The position numbers and the translations under genes are program-made. DNA of 64,000 bases from an uncultured Alphaproteobacteria bacterium (lineage in GTDB: Bacteria > Pseudomonadota > Alphaproteobacteria > HIMB59 > GCA-002718135). The notes under the pieces were generated by a model. That model was not told the DNA's origin and searched no databases. It worked only from the letters and a program-made list of their open reading frames with translations. Location of the stretch: the NCBI GenBank assembly GCA_902588745.1, contig CACIQI010000002.1:62001-126000 (forward strand). Direction: 5' to 3'. Below, piece after piece: positions 36,469-45,667 of the stretch (position 1 is its first letter; every line of letters starts with the position of its first letter).

Positions 36469-37077
36469 TTAACTTGATTGAAGTCTTAATTTTTTTGCTT
36501 TATTTAAAATAGCATTTTCAATTTTAATATTATTATCTTTGTCTATAATTTTATTAACCCAAATCTGGTCTTTAAATTCTTGGCAAAAAGATGTAACTCT
36601 TAGATTTTCTGCATTAAGACGTTTACCAGAAATAAATACATTAAGTTTACATCTTTCATTTTGATTTTCTGTCGTAGAGTACCAGTCCGTAATAATAATA
36701 CCCCCCACCTGATCTGCTGAACTGAGCGGCATAAAACTAATTGTTTCTAATGCCCCTCTCCATAAAAAAATATTTACAGACATACTAATTGAGGCAGTTG
36801 ATGGATTATCTTTTTTTCTATCTGTTCCTAAAACATCATCGAAAGATAAACCGCCTTTACCAAGCATACCCCCACCACTTTGTAGCCTCGTTTCAGCATC
36901 TCTCAATGCCAGCTCCATATCTATAGCTGAATTAAATTTAGTGCCTGATCGTTCAATTATTTCACCCTTAGTTTGTGCTTTTGACCAAAGCTCATCCATT
37001 TCCTCTTCGTTTTTATTATTATTACATGCAACTAATACAATAAAGAAAAAGAACATGGTTAGTCTTTTTAGAAACAT
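36469..37077 (-). CDS. DUF3576 family lipoprotein
   Basis: This is a 202-residue predicted lipoprotein (signal TMFFFFIVLVAC) of the alphaproteobacterial DUF3576 family. The body has MLGKGGLSFDDVLG, ASISMSVNIFLWRGALETIS and FMPLSSADQVGGIIITDW, then CKLNVFISGKRLNAENLRV. Function is unknown. Its place directly upstream of leuS-lptE-holA is conserved in the class and hints at an outer-membrane role. Confidence 0.85.
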   Translation of the reverse strand: MFLKRLTMFFFFIVLVACNNNKNEEEMDELWSKAQTKGEIIERSGTKFNSAIDMELALRDAETRLQSGGGMLGKGGLSFDDVLGTDRKKDNPSTASISMSVNIFLWRGALETISFMPLSSADQVGGIIITDWYSTTENQNERCKLNVFISGKRLNAENLRVTSFCQEFKDQIWVNKIIDKDNNIKIENAILNKAKKLRLQSS

Positions 37078-37120
37078 GTTTGTCTAATTATTGCATTGAG
37101 GGGAAAATGTAAAACATAAA

Positions 37121-37150
37121 AAAAACGGCACTAATTAAAGTGCCGTTTTT
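37121..37150 (-). terminator. Intrinsic terminator of the porin gene (bidirectional)
   Basis: A perfect 12-bp stem (AAAAACGGCACT and AGTGCCGTTTTT, loop AATTAA) lies just after the porin stop. The minus strand runs into a long U tract, as expected for Rho-independent termination. The symmetry would also terminate transcripts in the other direction. Confidence 0.85.
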
Positions 37151-37170
37151 TAAAGATATAAAATCTTTAA

Positions 37171-38214
37171 TTAAAATGCCATATTAGCACCGATGTACCA
37201 TGCAGATCCATCGTCAGTAGCAATACCTTCATCATGTGCGTCAACAACTGTGTAACCAAGAATTGCAGTTACACCAGATGCTACAGCATAAGATACACTT
37301 GCAGAAGTAACATCTTGTGAGTCAGCAGATCCACCTGATGAACCGATTGTGTTATCTTTAGCTTCACCTGAAGCAACACCAACATTAAATGTTAGGTCTC
37401 CAGACACATATTTAACACCAGCTTTTACAACTTCACCTTCATATTCATCTGAACCGTTGTCACTTACACCAGCTTTATGTCCATCAGCAAAACCAACAGC
37501 CACAGTTAAATCACCTGTTACTGCACTTAGTCCAACATGGAAACCACCTGTATCATTTACAACAGCTGTTCCTGAACCTTTTGATCCGCCAACTTCAGAA
37601 TAACCACCACCTAATGTAACAGCAGAGTCGCCTAAGTCAGTTACATATGTAGCACCTAATGCGAAGTGCTCATCTACTCTATAAGTAGTAGTAGCAGCAG
37701 CACCTGTATCAGTTGAAGTTGAGAAAGACATTTTTAAACCGTCTGCTAAGAAATCAGCAGCAGTGTGATATTCAACACCTAATGCAGTTGAACCAGTACC
37801 AAAATCTAAACCAGTTGGAGCTACGTTTGCAGATGTAACTGTTACACCTTCAGCACCAGCAGAACCAGGGATAGATACAGCATGTGATCCAGAAGCGTTA
37901 CCAGCATTTAATACATCAAGCTTAGAGCCATCAGTAAATGCTAATGTGAATCCAGCATCATAGTCTTCTTTTGTATTTTCATCCATTACTTTAAAGCTAG
38001 ATGAAATAGTCATACCACCATCAGTAGTTTCAGATAACGATACAGTAAAGTTGTTATCATTTTTCTGAGCGTTTGTGTCAGTTCCACCTGTAGGTGAATC
38101 GAACTCAACACCAGTTTGGTGGTTACCACTCATAGTAGCTGTTACAGCTTCAGCAACTGAAGCGGCACCAAGCGTAGAAACTAGAGCAGTTCCGATTAAT
38201 AGTTCTTTTTTCAT
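37171..38214 (-). CDS. Outer-membrane porin-like protein
   Basis: This is a 347-residue exported beta-barrel-like protein. The signal peptide is MKKELLIGTALVSTLGAA followed by a predicted SVAEA-type cleavage site near residue 23. The mature part is rich in Gly, Ser, Thr, Asp and alternating hydrophobic residues, such as FTVSLSETTDGGMTISSSF and GGFHVGLSAVTGDLTVAVGF, with a C-terminal WYIGANMAF ending in the aromatic Phe typical of porins. It probably transports small anions or other solutes. It has a strong Shine-Dalgarno (AGGAG), its own promoter and terminator, and visibly higher G+C than its neighbours, all signs of high expression. Confidence 0.85.
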   Translation of the reverse strand: MKKELLIGTALVSTLGAASVAEAVTATMSGNHQTGVEFDSPTGGTDTNAQKNDNNFTVSLSETTDGGMTISSSFKVMDENTKEDYDAGFTLAFTDGSKLDVLNAGNASGSHAVSIPGSAGAEGVTVTSANVAPTGLDFGTGSTALGVEYHTAADFLADGLKMSFSTSTDTGAAATTTYRVDEHFALGATYVTDLGDSAVTLGGGYSEVGGSKGSGTAVVNDTGGFHVGLSAVTGDLTVAVGFADGHKAGVSDNGSDEYEGEVVKAGVKYVSGDLTFNVGVASGEAKDNTIGSSGGSADSQDVTSASVSYAVASGVTAILGYTVVDAHDEGIATDDGSAWYIGANMAF

Positions 38215-38230
38215 AATTACTCCTTTTGAG

Positions 38231-38248
38231 TTAATGAATATTCATTAA
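38231..38248. promoter_or_regulatory. 18-bp perfect palindrome in the porin leader
   Basis: TTAATGAATATTCATTAA is a perfect palindrome just upstream of the porin Shine-Dalgarno, inside the predicted 5' untranslated region. It could be a dimeric regulator operator or an mRNA-stabilising hairpin. No regulator can be named. Confidence 0.45.
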
Positions 38249-38277
38249 ATACAAGCAACAAACCTGTATTGAGGAGT

Positions 38278-38306
38278 GTAATATTTAAAAATTGAATAAA
38301 TTACAA
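38278..38306 (-). promoter_or_regulatory. Sigma-70-like promoter of the porin gene
   Basis: On the minus strand TTGTAA (38306-38301) and TATTAC (38283-38278) are spaced by 17 bp. Both match 4 of 6 consensus bases. Transcription would begin near 38271, giving a leader of about 57 nt that contains the 18-bp palindrome. Confidence 0.4.
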
Positions 38307-38369
38307 AAAAAGCTTAATAATTTATTATGTTTTTTGAAATAATGTTGTTTTTTTACAACATAGCGAACC

Positions 38370-39005
38370 ATGTTTAATATTAAAAAATACAATGAAATTA
38401 ACGATTTTCTTAAAAAAACAAGAAATTCTGCTAAAATTGTTGCTATTTCAAAAAACCACCCTTTTGAGAGTGTATTGGAAGCAGTGAATCATGGTGTATG
38501 CATTTTTGGTGAAAATAGAGTCCAAGAGGCACAAGAAAAATTTCAGCAACTTAAAAAGAAGAACACTAAAATAGAACTACATCTAACAGGCCCCTTGCAG
38601 TCTAATAAAGTAAAAACCGCAATAACGCTATTTGATGTTTTTCACACATTAGATAGAGAAAAGATAGCTAGAGAATTTTCAAAATATAAAGATTTACTTG
38701 TTAACAAAAAAATTTTTCTACAAATAAACACAGGTAGAGAAAAAACAAAGAGTGGAATTTTTCCAGAAGAGACAAAGGACTTTATAATTTTTTTAATAAG
38801 TGAAATGAAGTTAAGGATTCATGGTTTGATGTGTATACCACCAATTGAAGAAGATCCAATTAGCCATTTTGCTAAGTTAAAATTACTAGCAAATGAAAAT
38901 AATATAGACGAATTAAGTATTGGTATGAGTAATGATTATCAAAAGGCATTAGAATTTAACCCAACATATATTAGACTTGGTACTATTCTATTTGGAAAAA
39001 GATGA
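38370..39005 (+). CDS. yggS: PLP homeostasis protein YggS
   Basis: YggS binds pyridoxal phosphate and maintains vitamin B6 and amino acid balance without known enzyme activity. The 211-residue barrel has KIVAISKNHPFESVLEAV with the PLP Lys, the FGENRVQEAQEK motif, LHLTGPLQSNKV, INTGREKTKSGIFPEE and the C-terminal LSIGMSNDYQKAL plus YIRLGTILFG. It is divergent from the porin gene and overlaps the next gene by an ATGA junction. Confidence 0.95.
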   Translation: MFNIKKYNEINDFLKKTRNSAKIVAISKNHPFESVLEAVNHGVCIFGENRVQEAQEKFQQLKKKNTKIELHLTGPLQSNKVKTAITLFDVFHTLDREKIAREFSKYKDLLVNKKIFLQINTGREKTKSGIFPEETKDFIIFLISEMKLRIHGLMCIPPIEEDPISHFAKLKLLANENNIDELSIGMSNDYQKALEFNPTYIRLGTILFGKR

Positions 39006-39607
39006 TGAAAAGTACACTAAAAATATATTCAAACGAAAATTTAAATAACTTCCTTAAAACTTTTTTCAAAGAGTATGAATTAACTTTCATGAGCTTACAA
39101 AGCATTGATTATGACTTATACAAATCTCAAGCAAAAATTATTTTTATAAATAATATTGAAGAAGCTAAATTAATTAATTTTAAAAAACTAGACAATAATT
39201 TCTTAATAATTTCTAAATTAAAAAATAATTATTTAAACTTAAATCAAAATATAAAAGTAATAAAAAGTCCAATTTCTATAAATTATTTAAAAAATACTAT
39301 TGAAAACTTTATACAAAACTTAAGAGTACAATTTCATGATATCTCCATTGATAATGAAAAATTAATAAATTTAAAAAATAATTATTTTTGCTATTTAACA
39401 AAAGCGGAGTTAGAGATTTTAAGCTATTTAATAAAAGAAAGAGAAACGACTAAAGATTTTATAAAAGAAAATATCCTAAAGATTAAATCAAACATTGAAA
39501 CTAACTCTCTAGAAAGTCATCTTACAAGGATTCGAAAAAAAATGAATAAGGTAAAAACAAGCATAAAAATAAAAACCAAAAATGAAAAGTTGTTAATTAT
39601 GATTTAA
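39002..39607 (+). CDS. Atypical orphan response-regulator-like protein (OmpR-type DNA-binding domain)
   Basis: This 201-residue protein has a C-terminal OmpR-like winged helix (LTKAELEILSYLIKERETTK through LESHLTRIRKKMNKVK, about residues 130-200). The N-terminal 110 residues resemble a receiver domain, but the site of the phosphorylated Asp at the end of beta-3 reads IIFINNIEE with no Asp, and the N-terminal acidic pair is missing. The conserved Lys-Pro region remains as VIKSPISINYL. It is therefore predicted to bind DNA without phosphorylation control. No histidine kinase gene is next to it. It overlaps yggS at its start and lolA at its end by 4 bp each. Confidence 0.7.
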   Translation: MMKSTLKIYSNENLNNFLKTFFKEYELTFMSLQSIDYDLYKSQAKIIFINNIEEAKLINFKKLDNNFLIISKLKNNYLNLNQNIKVIKSPISINYLKNTIENFIQNLRVQFHDISIDNEKLINLKNNYFCYLTKAELEILSYLIKERETTKDFIKENILKIKSNIETNSLESHLTRIRKKMNKVKTSIKIKTKNEKLLIMI

Positions 39608-40215
39608 TTTAAAAATTTAGGATTTATAAGCTTGAAGAAATCTTTGTCATATTCCTCATTATAATTGTGATTAAAAATTGATAATTTAAGTTGGTCATCA
39701 TTAATTATAACTTCTATATTTCTAAGGACCAAAGGATCATTTTCAAAGTAAAGCTTAATATCATAAATTTGTTCTTCATCGTACACCCCCCTTTTAACTA
39801 TTGTAAGTTGGTTGTTTTGTATTTTTATCAAACCATCCTCAAAAAAAAGAGGATTCATAAAGATATCATAAAAAAACCATGCATTTGTATTTTTTGGATC
39901 AAAAAACTCATCCTCTTCTAGTTCATAATTATAATACATAGCCTTGTTTTTATCCAAAATTATTAAAATATTTGTTGGAGAAGAATAATCAGCCCTTACT
40001 CTTTTTTCCCCAATATATACCTTCCCTTCACTTAAACTAGCTCCATCATTTTGTAAAAAAGAAGCAGAAAAATTCTTTAATGAGTTTAAATAATCAAAAA
40101 CTTTAGTCCTGTCTTTTTCATCAGAAAAAACATCATGAGGGAATAATAAAAATACAATTATAAAAAAACTAAATAAATAATTTTCATTTTTTAAGAACAT
40201 GTCTTTTGCCTGCAT
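39604..40215 (-). CDS. lolA: Outer-membrane lipoprotein carrier protein LolA
   Basis: LolA carries lipoproteins across the periplasm to the outer membrane. The 203-residue protein has a signal peptide (LFSFFIIVFLLFPHDVFS), then VFDYLNSLKNFSASFLQND, the GKVYIGEKRVRADYSSPTN motif, YNYELEEDEFFD and a C-terminal half with DIKLYFENDPLVLRN. The first ATG at 40215 lies within the end of ftsK. Position next to ftsK is typical in Alphaproteobacteria. Confidence 0.88.
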   Translation of the reverse strand: MQAKDMFLKNENYLFSFFIIVFLLFPHDVFSDEKDRTKVFDYLNSLKNFSASFLQNDGASLSEGKVYIGEKRVRADYSSPTNILIILDKNKAMYYNYELEEDEFFDPKNTNAWFFYDIFMNPLFFEDGLIKIQNNQLTIVKRGVYDEEQIYDIKLYFENDPLVLRNIEVIINDDQLKLSIFNHNYNEEYDKDFFKLINPKFLN

Positions 40216-42418
40216 TGTTTGCTTCGCTTATTATTCCATCTTCTTCCATTTTTTCTACTATCCTTGCAGCTCTATTATATCCAATTTGTAAATACCTCTG
40301 AATATAACTAGTTGAAACTTTTTGTTGTTTAATTACTATATCAACAGCCTTACTATATAGATCATCAATATTATTTGAAATAAGATCATCTTTGTTTGAA
40401 GAGCTTAGTTCTTCTTCAAACAATGAGATTTCTTTTTTATAATCAAAGGTGGCTTGTTTTTTTATAAAATTAACAACCCTTTCCACTTCGTTCTCAGACA
40501 CATATCCACCATGAAGTCTTTTTGTTATTCCTCCATTCTCAAGGAACAACATATCTCCACTTCCTAATAATTGTTCTGCACCCATTTCGTTTAGTATTGT
40601 TCTACTATCAAACTTACTAGAAACTTTGTAACTAATTCGACTTGGAAAGTTTGCTTTGATTGTACCTGTAATTACGTCAACACTTGGCCTTTGGGTTGCT
40701 GTAATCAAATGAATACCAGATGCCCTAGCCATTTGTGCTAATCTTTGAACCAATGATTCAACTTCTTTGCCAGCAACCATCATTAAGTCTGCCATTTCAT
40801 CAACTACAACAACTATGAAAGGCATTTTTTCTAGAGGAATTTCTTGTTTCTCAATAATAGGCATTCTAGTATCATCATCAATACCTGTTTGAACTTCTCT
40901 AAATAATTTTCTACCTGAAGAAATTGTTCTTAAAACTTTTTCATTATAAGAGTCTATATTTTTTACATTCATGGAGCTCATTAACTTATATCTATTCTCC
41001 ATTTCTCTAACTACCCACTTCAGTGCAAATACTGCTTTTTTTGAATCTGTAACAACTGGAGTCAATAAATGAGGAATATCTTCATAAATACTTAATTCTA
41101 ACATTTTAGGGTCAATTAATATTAACTTACATTCATTGGGTTTAAATTTATAAAGTATACTTAATATCATAGTATTAATACCTACTGATTTTCCCGAACC
41201 AGTTGTTCCAGCAATTAATAAATGGGGCATTCTTTCTAAATTTGCAAAGATACTTTTACCTGATATATCTTTACCAAGAGCTAGTGTAAGGGATTCACTT
41301 TGTATTTCAAATTCTTCTTCCTCAATTAAATCACCAAAGAAGACACTATCTCTTTTCATATTTGGAATCTCAATACCCAAACTCGTTTTTCCTGGTTGCG
41401 TAGAAATTCTAGCTGAAATTGATGACATTGCCCTAGCAATATCATCTGACAAACCTATTACTTTACTAGATTTGATACCAGCATTTGGCACAAACTCAAA
41501 CAATGTTACAATTGGACCACTGCTAAAACCAATAATTTTACCATCAACACCATATTCAGAAAGTGTCTTTTCTAATTTTACTGCAGCATTCTCATTTATT
41601 TTATCCAACTCTCTGTTTTTATTATTTTTTAAATTTGATTTTGAAAGAAGATTTGTTGATGGAAGAGTAAAACTAAAATTATCCATCTCAAGCTGTTTTT
41701 CAGTCTTTGATTTTACATTTTTTTCTCTGCTTAAATTAACATAATTTCTTTTTCTTATCGTAGGCTCACTTCTTAAAGTTTTTTTTGCTGAACTTTTTTT
41801 AAATTTTACATATTTTAGCAACTTAAATATTGAAAGCAAAACTTTAAAGTATTTTAAAAATTTTAAAAAAGAAGCAATTTTATTTATCCAGGATAAATTT
41901 ATTTTAAAAGATAACAATATTAAAACAATACCAAATATTAAAAGTAAAAAATTTAAAATAAAATAAATGAAAATATTTTCTGCAAGATTTAAATTAATAC
42001 TTTTAAATAAATCTAACAAGAATTGAGAAATTAGACCTGCGTTTAAATATGTAATATCAACTGATCTGAGAGAAATATTAATAATTATTATTCCTAATAG
42101 ATTTGATAAAAATTTTAAAATTACAAACCGATTAGCTATTCCTAAAAATAACTTTCCACCTTCTGTTGTAATAAAAAATGCTAATAAGTAGCTCAGTGTG
42201 CCAATAAAAACCAATGAATAACTTGATAGATTTGCACCAAAAAATCCCAAAAGATTGCTAATCTCAATGTTATTAATATTATAATTAAACTGATTAAAAC
42301 CAGGATCATCTGGAGAAAACGAATAAAGGCTAATGAGATAACTTAGGCCAAATATAAATAAAATTATTCCTAAAAAAAATTTAATTACAAAATTTCTAAA
42401 TGAACCATACTTGAACAT
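40184..42418 (-). CDS. ftsK: DNA translocase FtsK
   Basis: FtsK pumps DNA at the division septum and helps resolve chromosome dimers. The protein has 744 residues, short for the family because the linker is small. The N-terminal 180 residues hold about four membrane helices. The linker is Lys/Ser-rich. The motor has LLIAGTTGSGKSVGINTMIL (Walker A), CKLILIDPKMLELSIYEDI, VVVVDEMADLMMVAGKEVE (Walker B) and HLITATQRPSVDVITGTIKA. The C-terminal gamma winged helix is present (KVSTSYIQRYLQIGYNRAAR), which in relatives reads KOPS sequences. Confidence 0.97.
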   Translation of the reverse strand: MFKYGSFRNFVIKFFLGIILFIFGLSYLISLYSFSPDDPGFNQFNYNINNIEISNLLGFFGANLSSYSLVFIGTLSYLLAFFITTEGGKLFLGIANRFVILKFLSNLLGIIIINISLRSVDITYLNAGLISQFLLDLFKSINLNLAENIFIYFILNFLLLIFGIVLILLSFKINLSWINKIASFLKFLKYFKVLLSIFKLLKYVKFKKSSAKKTLRSEPTIRKRNYVNLSREKNVKSKTEKQLEMDNFSFTLPSTNLLSKSNLKNNKNRELDKINENAAVKLEKTLSEYGVDGKIIGFSSGPIVTLFEFVPNAGIKSSKVIGLSDDIARAMSSISARISTQPGKTSLGIEIPNMKRDSVFFGDLIEEEEFEIQSESLTLALGKDISGKSIFANLERMPHLLIAGTTGSGKSVGINTMILSILYKFKPNECKLILIDPKMLELSIYEDIPHLLTPVVTDSKKAVFALKWVVREMENRYKLMSSMNVKNIDSYNEKVLRTISSGRKLFREVQTGIDDDTRMPIIEKQEIPLEKMPFIVVVVDEMADLMMVAGKEVESLVQRLAQMARASGIHLITATQRPSVDVITGTIKANFPSRISYKVSSKFDSRTILNEMGAEQLLGSGDMLFLENGGITKRLHGGYVSENEVERVVNFIKKQATFDYKKEISLFEEELSSSNKDDLISNNIDDLYSKAVDIVIKQQKVSTSYIQRYLQIGYNRAARIVEKMEEDGIISEANNAGKRHVLKK

Positions 42419-42465
42419 ATAGTTAGATTGTAATACATTTAGATTATGGTAATTCGAAGAAAATT

Positions 42466-43647
42466 ATGAAAGAAATTCAATCAAATATTAATATAATAGG
42501 AGGAGGGCTGATAGGGGCTGTTACAGCATATTCACTTTCTAGACTTGGCAATAAAGTAGTAGTTTTAGAGCAAAATGCTAAATTTAATCATAAAAATATT
42601 TTAGATAAAAGGACAACAGCAATTTCAGAGGGTACAAAAAAATTTCTTGAAGAAATTAATATTTGGAATGAAATTGGTAATTACGCCGAACCAATAAAAA
42701 ATATTCAGATAATAGACAGAAATCAATCAAACAAAATTTATTTTGACAACCAAAGAAGAAAATCCAATCTCGGATATATAGTTAAAAATGAGTTCATACT
42801 TGATTGCTTGTATAAAAAATTACAAAAACAAAAAAATGTAGAAATTTTTAACAATGCTTCTGTTAAAGACATTTTTTATCAAGGTAACAGGATTATAACT
42901 AAGCAAAATAATTTCCATGTTAATACAAATATTTTATTTGCATGTGATGGAAAGAACAGCTCAATAAGAAAAATTTTTAAAACACCAACTTATAGAAAAG
43001 ATTATAAAAAAAAAGCAATTGTAATAAATTTTTATCACTCAAAGAATCACAATAGCACTGCTTACGAGTTCTTCTTTAAAAGTGGACCTCTTGCAATTTT
43101 ACCAATGCAAAAGAATAAAAATCAGTTTCAAAGTTCCATAGTTTGGACAAATACTAATAAATTTATAAATTCTTTACTTTCTTTAGATGATAAAAATATT
43201 ATTTCTATTCTTAATGAAAAGACACAGGGAAGTGTAGGTGAGATAAAAAAAATAATCACTAAACAAACCTTTCCTTTAAAAGCTCATTTAAACTCTAAAT
43301 TTTTTGAGAATAGAATTATTTATTTAGGTGACTCAGCCCACTCATTTCATCCAATTGCAGGACAAGGATGGAATTTAGGCATGCAAGATGTAGAAAGTAT
43401 ATATAATCTTGTAAAAAAATATAACTCTCTAGGTTTGGAATTAGGGGATGAAATATTTTGTAAAGAATTTCAGAAAGATAATTTCTTTAAAGCTTATAGA
43501 CTGTATCAAATCACTGATAAAGTTGATAGTGTCTTTAAATCAGACAATACAATTTTTAATCATGCAAGGTTTTCAGCTATCAATTTAATTGAGAAAAGTA
43601 AAAAATTAAAAAATCAGATAAGTGATTTTGCGATGGGTGTTAATTAA
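42466..43647 (+). CDS. FAD-dependent monooxygenase, UbiH/UbiF/UbiL-like
   Basis: This 393-residue flavoprotein has the Rossmann loop IIGGGLIGAVTAYSLSRLG at the N-terminus, KRTTAISEGTKKFLEEINIW, and the second FAD motif IIYLGDSAHSFHPIAGQGWN typical of the UbiH/COQ6 group (GDAAHxxxPxxGxGxN). It probably hydroxylates the ubiquinone ring. Which of the three ring positions cannot be told by eye. It stands between divergent ftsK and the convergent Lon-N protein, overlapping the latter by 8 bp. Confidence 0.88.
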   Translation: MKEIQSNINIIGGGLIGAVTAYSLSRLGNKVVVLEQNAKFNHKNILDKRTTAISEGTKKFLEEINIWNEIGNYAEPIKNIQIIDRNQSNKIYFDNQRRKSNLGYIVKNEFILDCLYKKLQKQKNVEIFNNASVKDIFYQGNRIITKQNNFHVNTNILFACDGKNSSIRKIFKTPTYRKDYKKKAIVINFYHSKNHNSTAYEFFFKSGPLAILPMQKNKNQFQSSIVWTNTNKFINSLLSLDDKNIISILNEKTQGSVGEIKKIITKQTFPLKAHLNSKFFENRIIYLGDSAHSFHPIAGQGWNLGMQDVESIYNLVKKYNSLGLELGDEIFCKEFQKDNFFKAYRLYQITDKVDSVFKSDNTIFNHARFSAINLIEKSKKLKNQISDFAMGVN

Positions 43648-44233
43648 TAGTTTTACTATTATTATCTTCAACGATCTCAAGCTCTAAAATAGAATGAAGT
43701 TTTTTATAAAAATCACTTAAATTTTTTGTTTCCAAAAGAACCTGTTTTTCAATATCGCTAAAAGGGGATATCATTGCTATAAACTTAATAATTTGATTAA
43801 AATCAATATTTTGAATTTCTTCTAAGTTTAAGTTAATTTTTTTGACTTTAATATATTGGCTATACTTATCTAAAAGATTATTTTTTTGTTTTTCATTTAT
43901 AATGTTTATGTTTTCATCAAAATCTAACATTTCAGCTTCAACCAACCTAAAATTATATTTTTTTTCTAATTCTTTATTAATTTTAAAACAATTAGTGCCC
44001 TGTAGACTAATTAAATATCTTCCATCTGTCGTTTCACTAAAACTATGAATTTTTCCAATACAACCAATATTATAGAGTTTATTTTTTTTATCAGATTGTA
44101 TCATGCCTATGCACCTTTCCTTTGAGAGAGCGTAGTCCACCATTTCAAGATATCTCTTTTCAAATATATTCAGAGGCAAGCTTGTTCCCGGAAAAAGGAC
44201 GGCGCCGTTTAAAGGAAAGATAGGGATTTCCAT
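43640..44233 (-). CDS. Lon N-terminal (LAN) domain protein
   Basis: This 197-residue protein holds only the substrate-binding domain found at the N-terminus of Lon protease. It starts IPIFPLNGAVLFPGTSLPLN followed by IFEKRYLEM, the LAN signature, and has CIGMIQSD and IGCIGKIHSFSETTDGRYLI. It lacks the AAA+ and protease parts. Such proteins (COG2802) are common in Alphaproteobacteria next to a thioredoxin gene. Function is not established. It lies 1 bp after the thioredoxin gene. Confidence 0.9.
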   Translation of the reverse strand: MEIPIFPLNGAVLFPGTSLPLNIFEKRYLEMVDYALSKERCIGMIQSDKKNKLYNIGCIGKIHSFSETTDGRYLISLQGTNCFKINKELEKKYNFRLVEAEMLDFDENINIINEKQKNNLLDKYSQYIKVKKINLNLEEIQNIDFNQIIKFIAMISPFSDIEKQVLLETKNLSDFYKKLHSILELEIVEDNNSKTIN

Positions 44234-44234
44234 G

Positions 44235-45101
44235 CTATGAAAACATTAATTGTGAAAGTTTCTTCCTATATTGAATAGTAACTTGATCAGTATTTCCAAG
44301 TACACCAAAAAATTCTACCATCTTATTTTTTATACCATCCTTGTTTTTTGGATAATTTTTTAGAAGTAAATCCATTCCATTTTCATATTCTTTCATTGAA
44401 AAATATTTATCTGATATTTCTAAAATTAAATCTATATTATCTGGTTCACTTTCAAGCTTATCAAGTAACTCATTTATATTTGGTCCGGATGAATTATTTT
44501 TCACAATTTCCATCTTCTTTAAAACCTGTTTAACCTCATCCTTTTCTTGCACATCTTTTTCTAATGAGTTAATGAACACCTCAACCTCCTCAAATTGTTT
44601 GAGCTCTATCAAACACTCCAAATAAAAACAAATACCTCTAATTTCATCTGAGTTTTTAGAAATAAATTCTAGGAGTGTATCTTTAGTTTCTTCAAATTTA
44701 TTTTCAGCCATTGCATTTTTTATTTCATTATAGAATTCAGTGAAATCTTCATTAATTTTGGAACCTAGGCATTTTTCAATAAATTCAATAATCTGGCCTT
44801 CAGGAATAACACCCTGAAATGCATTAACAATTTGTTTATCTTTGAATGCATAGACTGTAGGAATTGATTGAATTCTTAATTGTGCAGCAATTTGTTGATT
44901 TTCATCAATATTAATTTTTACTAAGGTGATTTTATCTCCTGATTTTGATATTATTTTTTCTAAAATTGGTGTTAATTGTTTACAAGGACCACACCAAGGA
45001 GCCCAAAAATCAACAATAATTAATTTACTTTCACTTGCCTCAATAACCTTGTCATTAAACTCTGTTTCAGTAACATCGATTATATTTGAATTTTTACTCA
45101 T
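44235..45101 (-). CDS. Thioredoxin-TPR fusion (CnoX-like)
   Basis: This 288-residue protein has an N-terminal thioredoxin fold with VDFWAPWCGPCKQLTPILEK, an intact WCGPC redox site, and RIQSIPTVYAFKD with the cis-Pro. The C-terminal half (about 125-288) is helical and TPR-like (FYNEIKNAMAENKFEETKD and others). This is the layout of CnoX, a redox chaperone-like holdase that cooperates with GroEL/DnaK in other Proteobacteria. Oxidoreductase and holdase roles are inferred. It overlaps the editing deacylase gene by 4 bp. Confidence 0.87.
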   Translation of the reverse strand: MSKNSNIIDVTETEFNDKVIEASESKLIIVDFWAPWCGPCKQLTPILEKIISKSGDKITLVKINIDENQQIAAQLRIQSIPTVYAFKDKQIVNAFQGVIPEGQIIEFIEKCLGSKINEDFTEFYNEIKNAMAENKFEETKDTLLEFISKNSDEIRGICFYLECLIELKQFEEVEVFINSLEKDVQEKDEVKQVLKKMEIVKNNSSGPNINELLDKLESEPDNIDLILEISDKYFSMKEYENGMDLLLKNYPKNKDGIKNKMVEFFGVLGNTDQVTIQYRKKLSQLMFS

Positions 45102-45610
45102 AAAGATTTGACTATACTATAACTATCTAGAGAAAAAATATGGATTTTTTTACTATTTTCAAGGAGGAAGTTTATAAACTCTGAGGTCTTTATACTTATA
45201 GTTGTGGTATTTATTAGAGGGTGGAAATTAATTATTTCACTGTTAAAAAGTTTTTCATCTAAGTAAAACTCAACAATGTTACCTTTGTCATTAAGAAGGG
45301 CAAATGGTGAGACTGATCCTGGCTTTATACCCAAAAATTGTTCTAAATATTTAGCATTAGCAAACGATAAATTTTTAGCATCGATAGATTTAGAAAATTG
45401 CTTTAAATCAACCTTTGCATTTTCATCACAACTAAAAAGATAAAAATTATTTTTTTTATTTTTTAAAAATAAATTTTTTGTATGCGCCCCTTTAATTTCA
45501 CCTCTTAGATTTTCAGAATCTTCAACTGTAAATAAAGGATCATGATCATGAATTTGAAAATCTTTATTTTTTACACTAAGTAATTCAAATAAATCTGTCT
45601 TTGTAAGCAT
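45098..45610 (-). CDS. YbaK/ProX-type aminoacyl-tRNA editing deacylase
   Basis: This is a 170-residue stand-alone editing domain of the INS superfamily, resembling PrdX/ProXp-ala, which hydrolyses misacylated Ala-tRNA-Pro. The protein has HDHDPLFTVEDSENLRG, the GAHTKNLFLKNKKNNFYLF motif with the conserved Lys, and GIKPGSVSPFALLNDKGN with the GxxxP loop. Exact specificity (Ala or Cys on tRNA-Pro) cannot be read from the sequence. It is divergent from crtI, 57 bp away, and the first gene of a three-gene minus-strand operon. Confidence 0.87.
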   Translation of the reverse strand: MLTKTDLFELLSVKNKDFQIHDHDPLFTVEDSENLRGEIKGAHTKNLFLKNKKNNFYLFSCDENAKVDLKQFSKSIDAKNLSFANAKYLEQFLGIKPGSVSPFALLNDKGNIVEFYLDEKLFNSEIINFHPLINTTTISIKTSEFINFLLENSKKIHIFSLDSYSIVKSL

Positions 45611-45667
45611 AAATAATATTATATTTATTAAGAAATAAGGTATTTAAATACAATTACAAAATTAACA

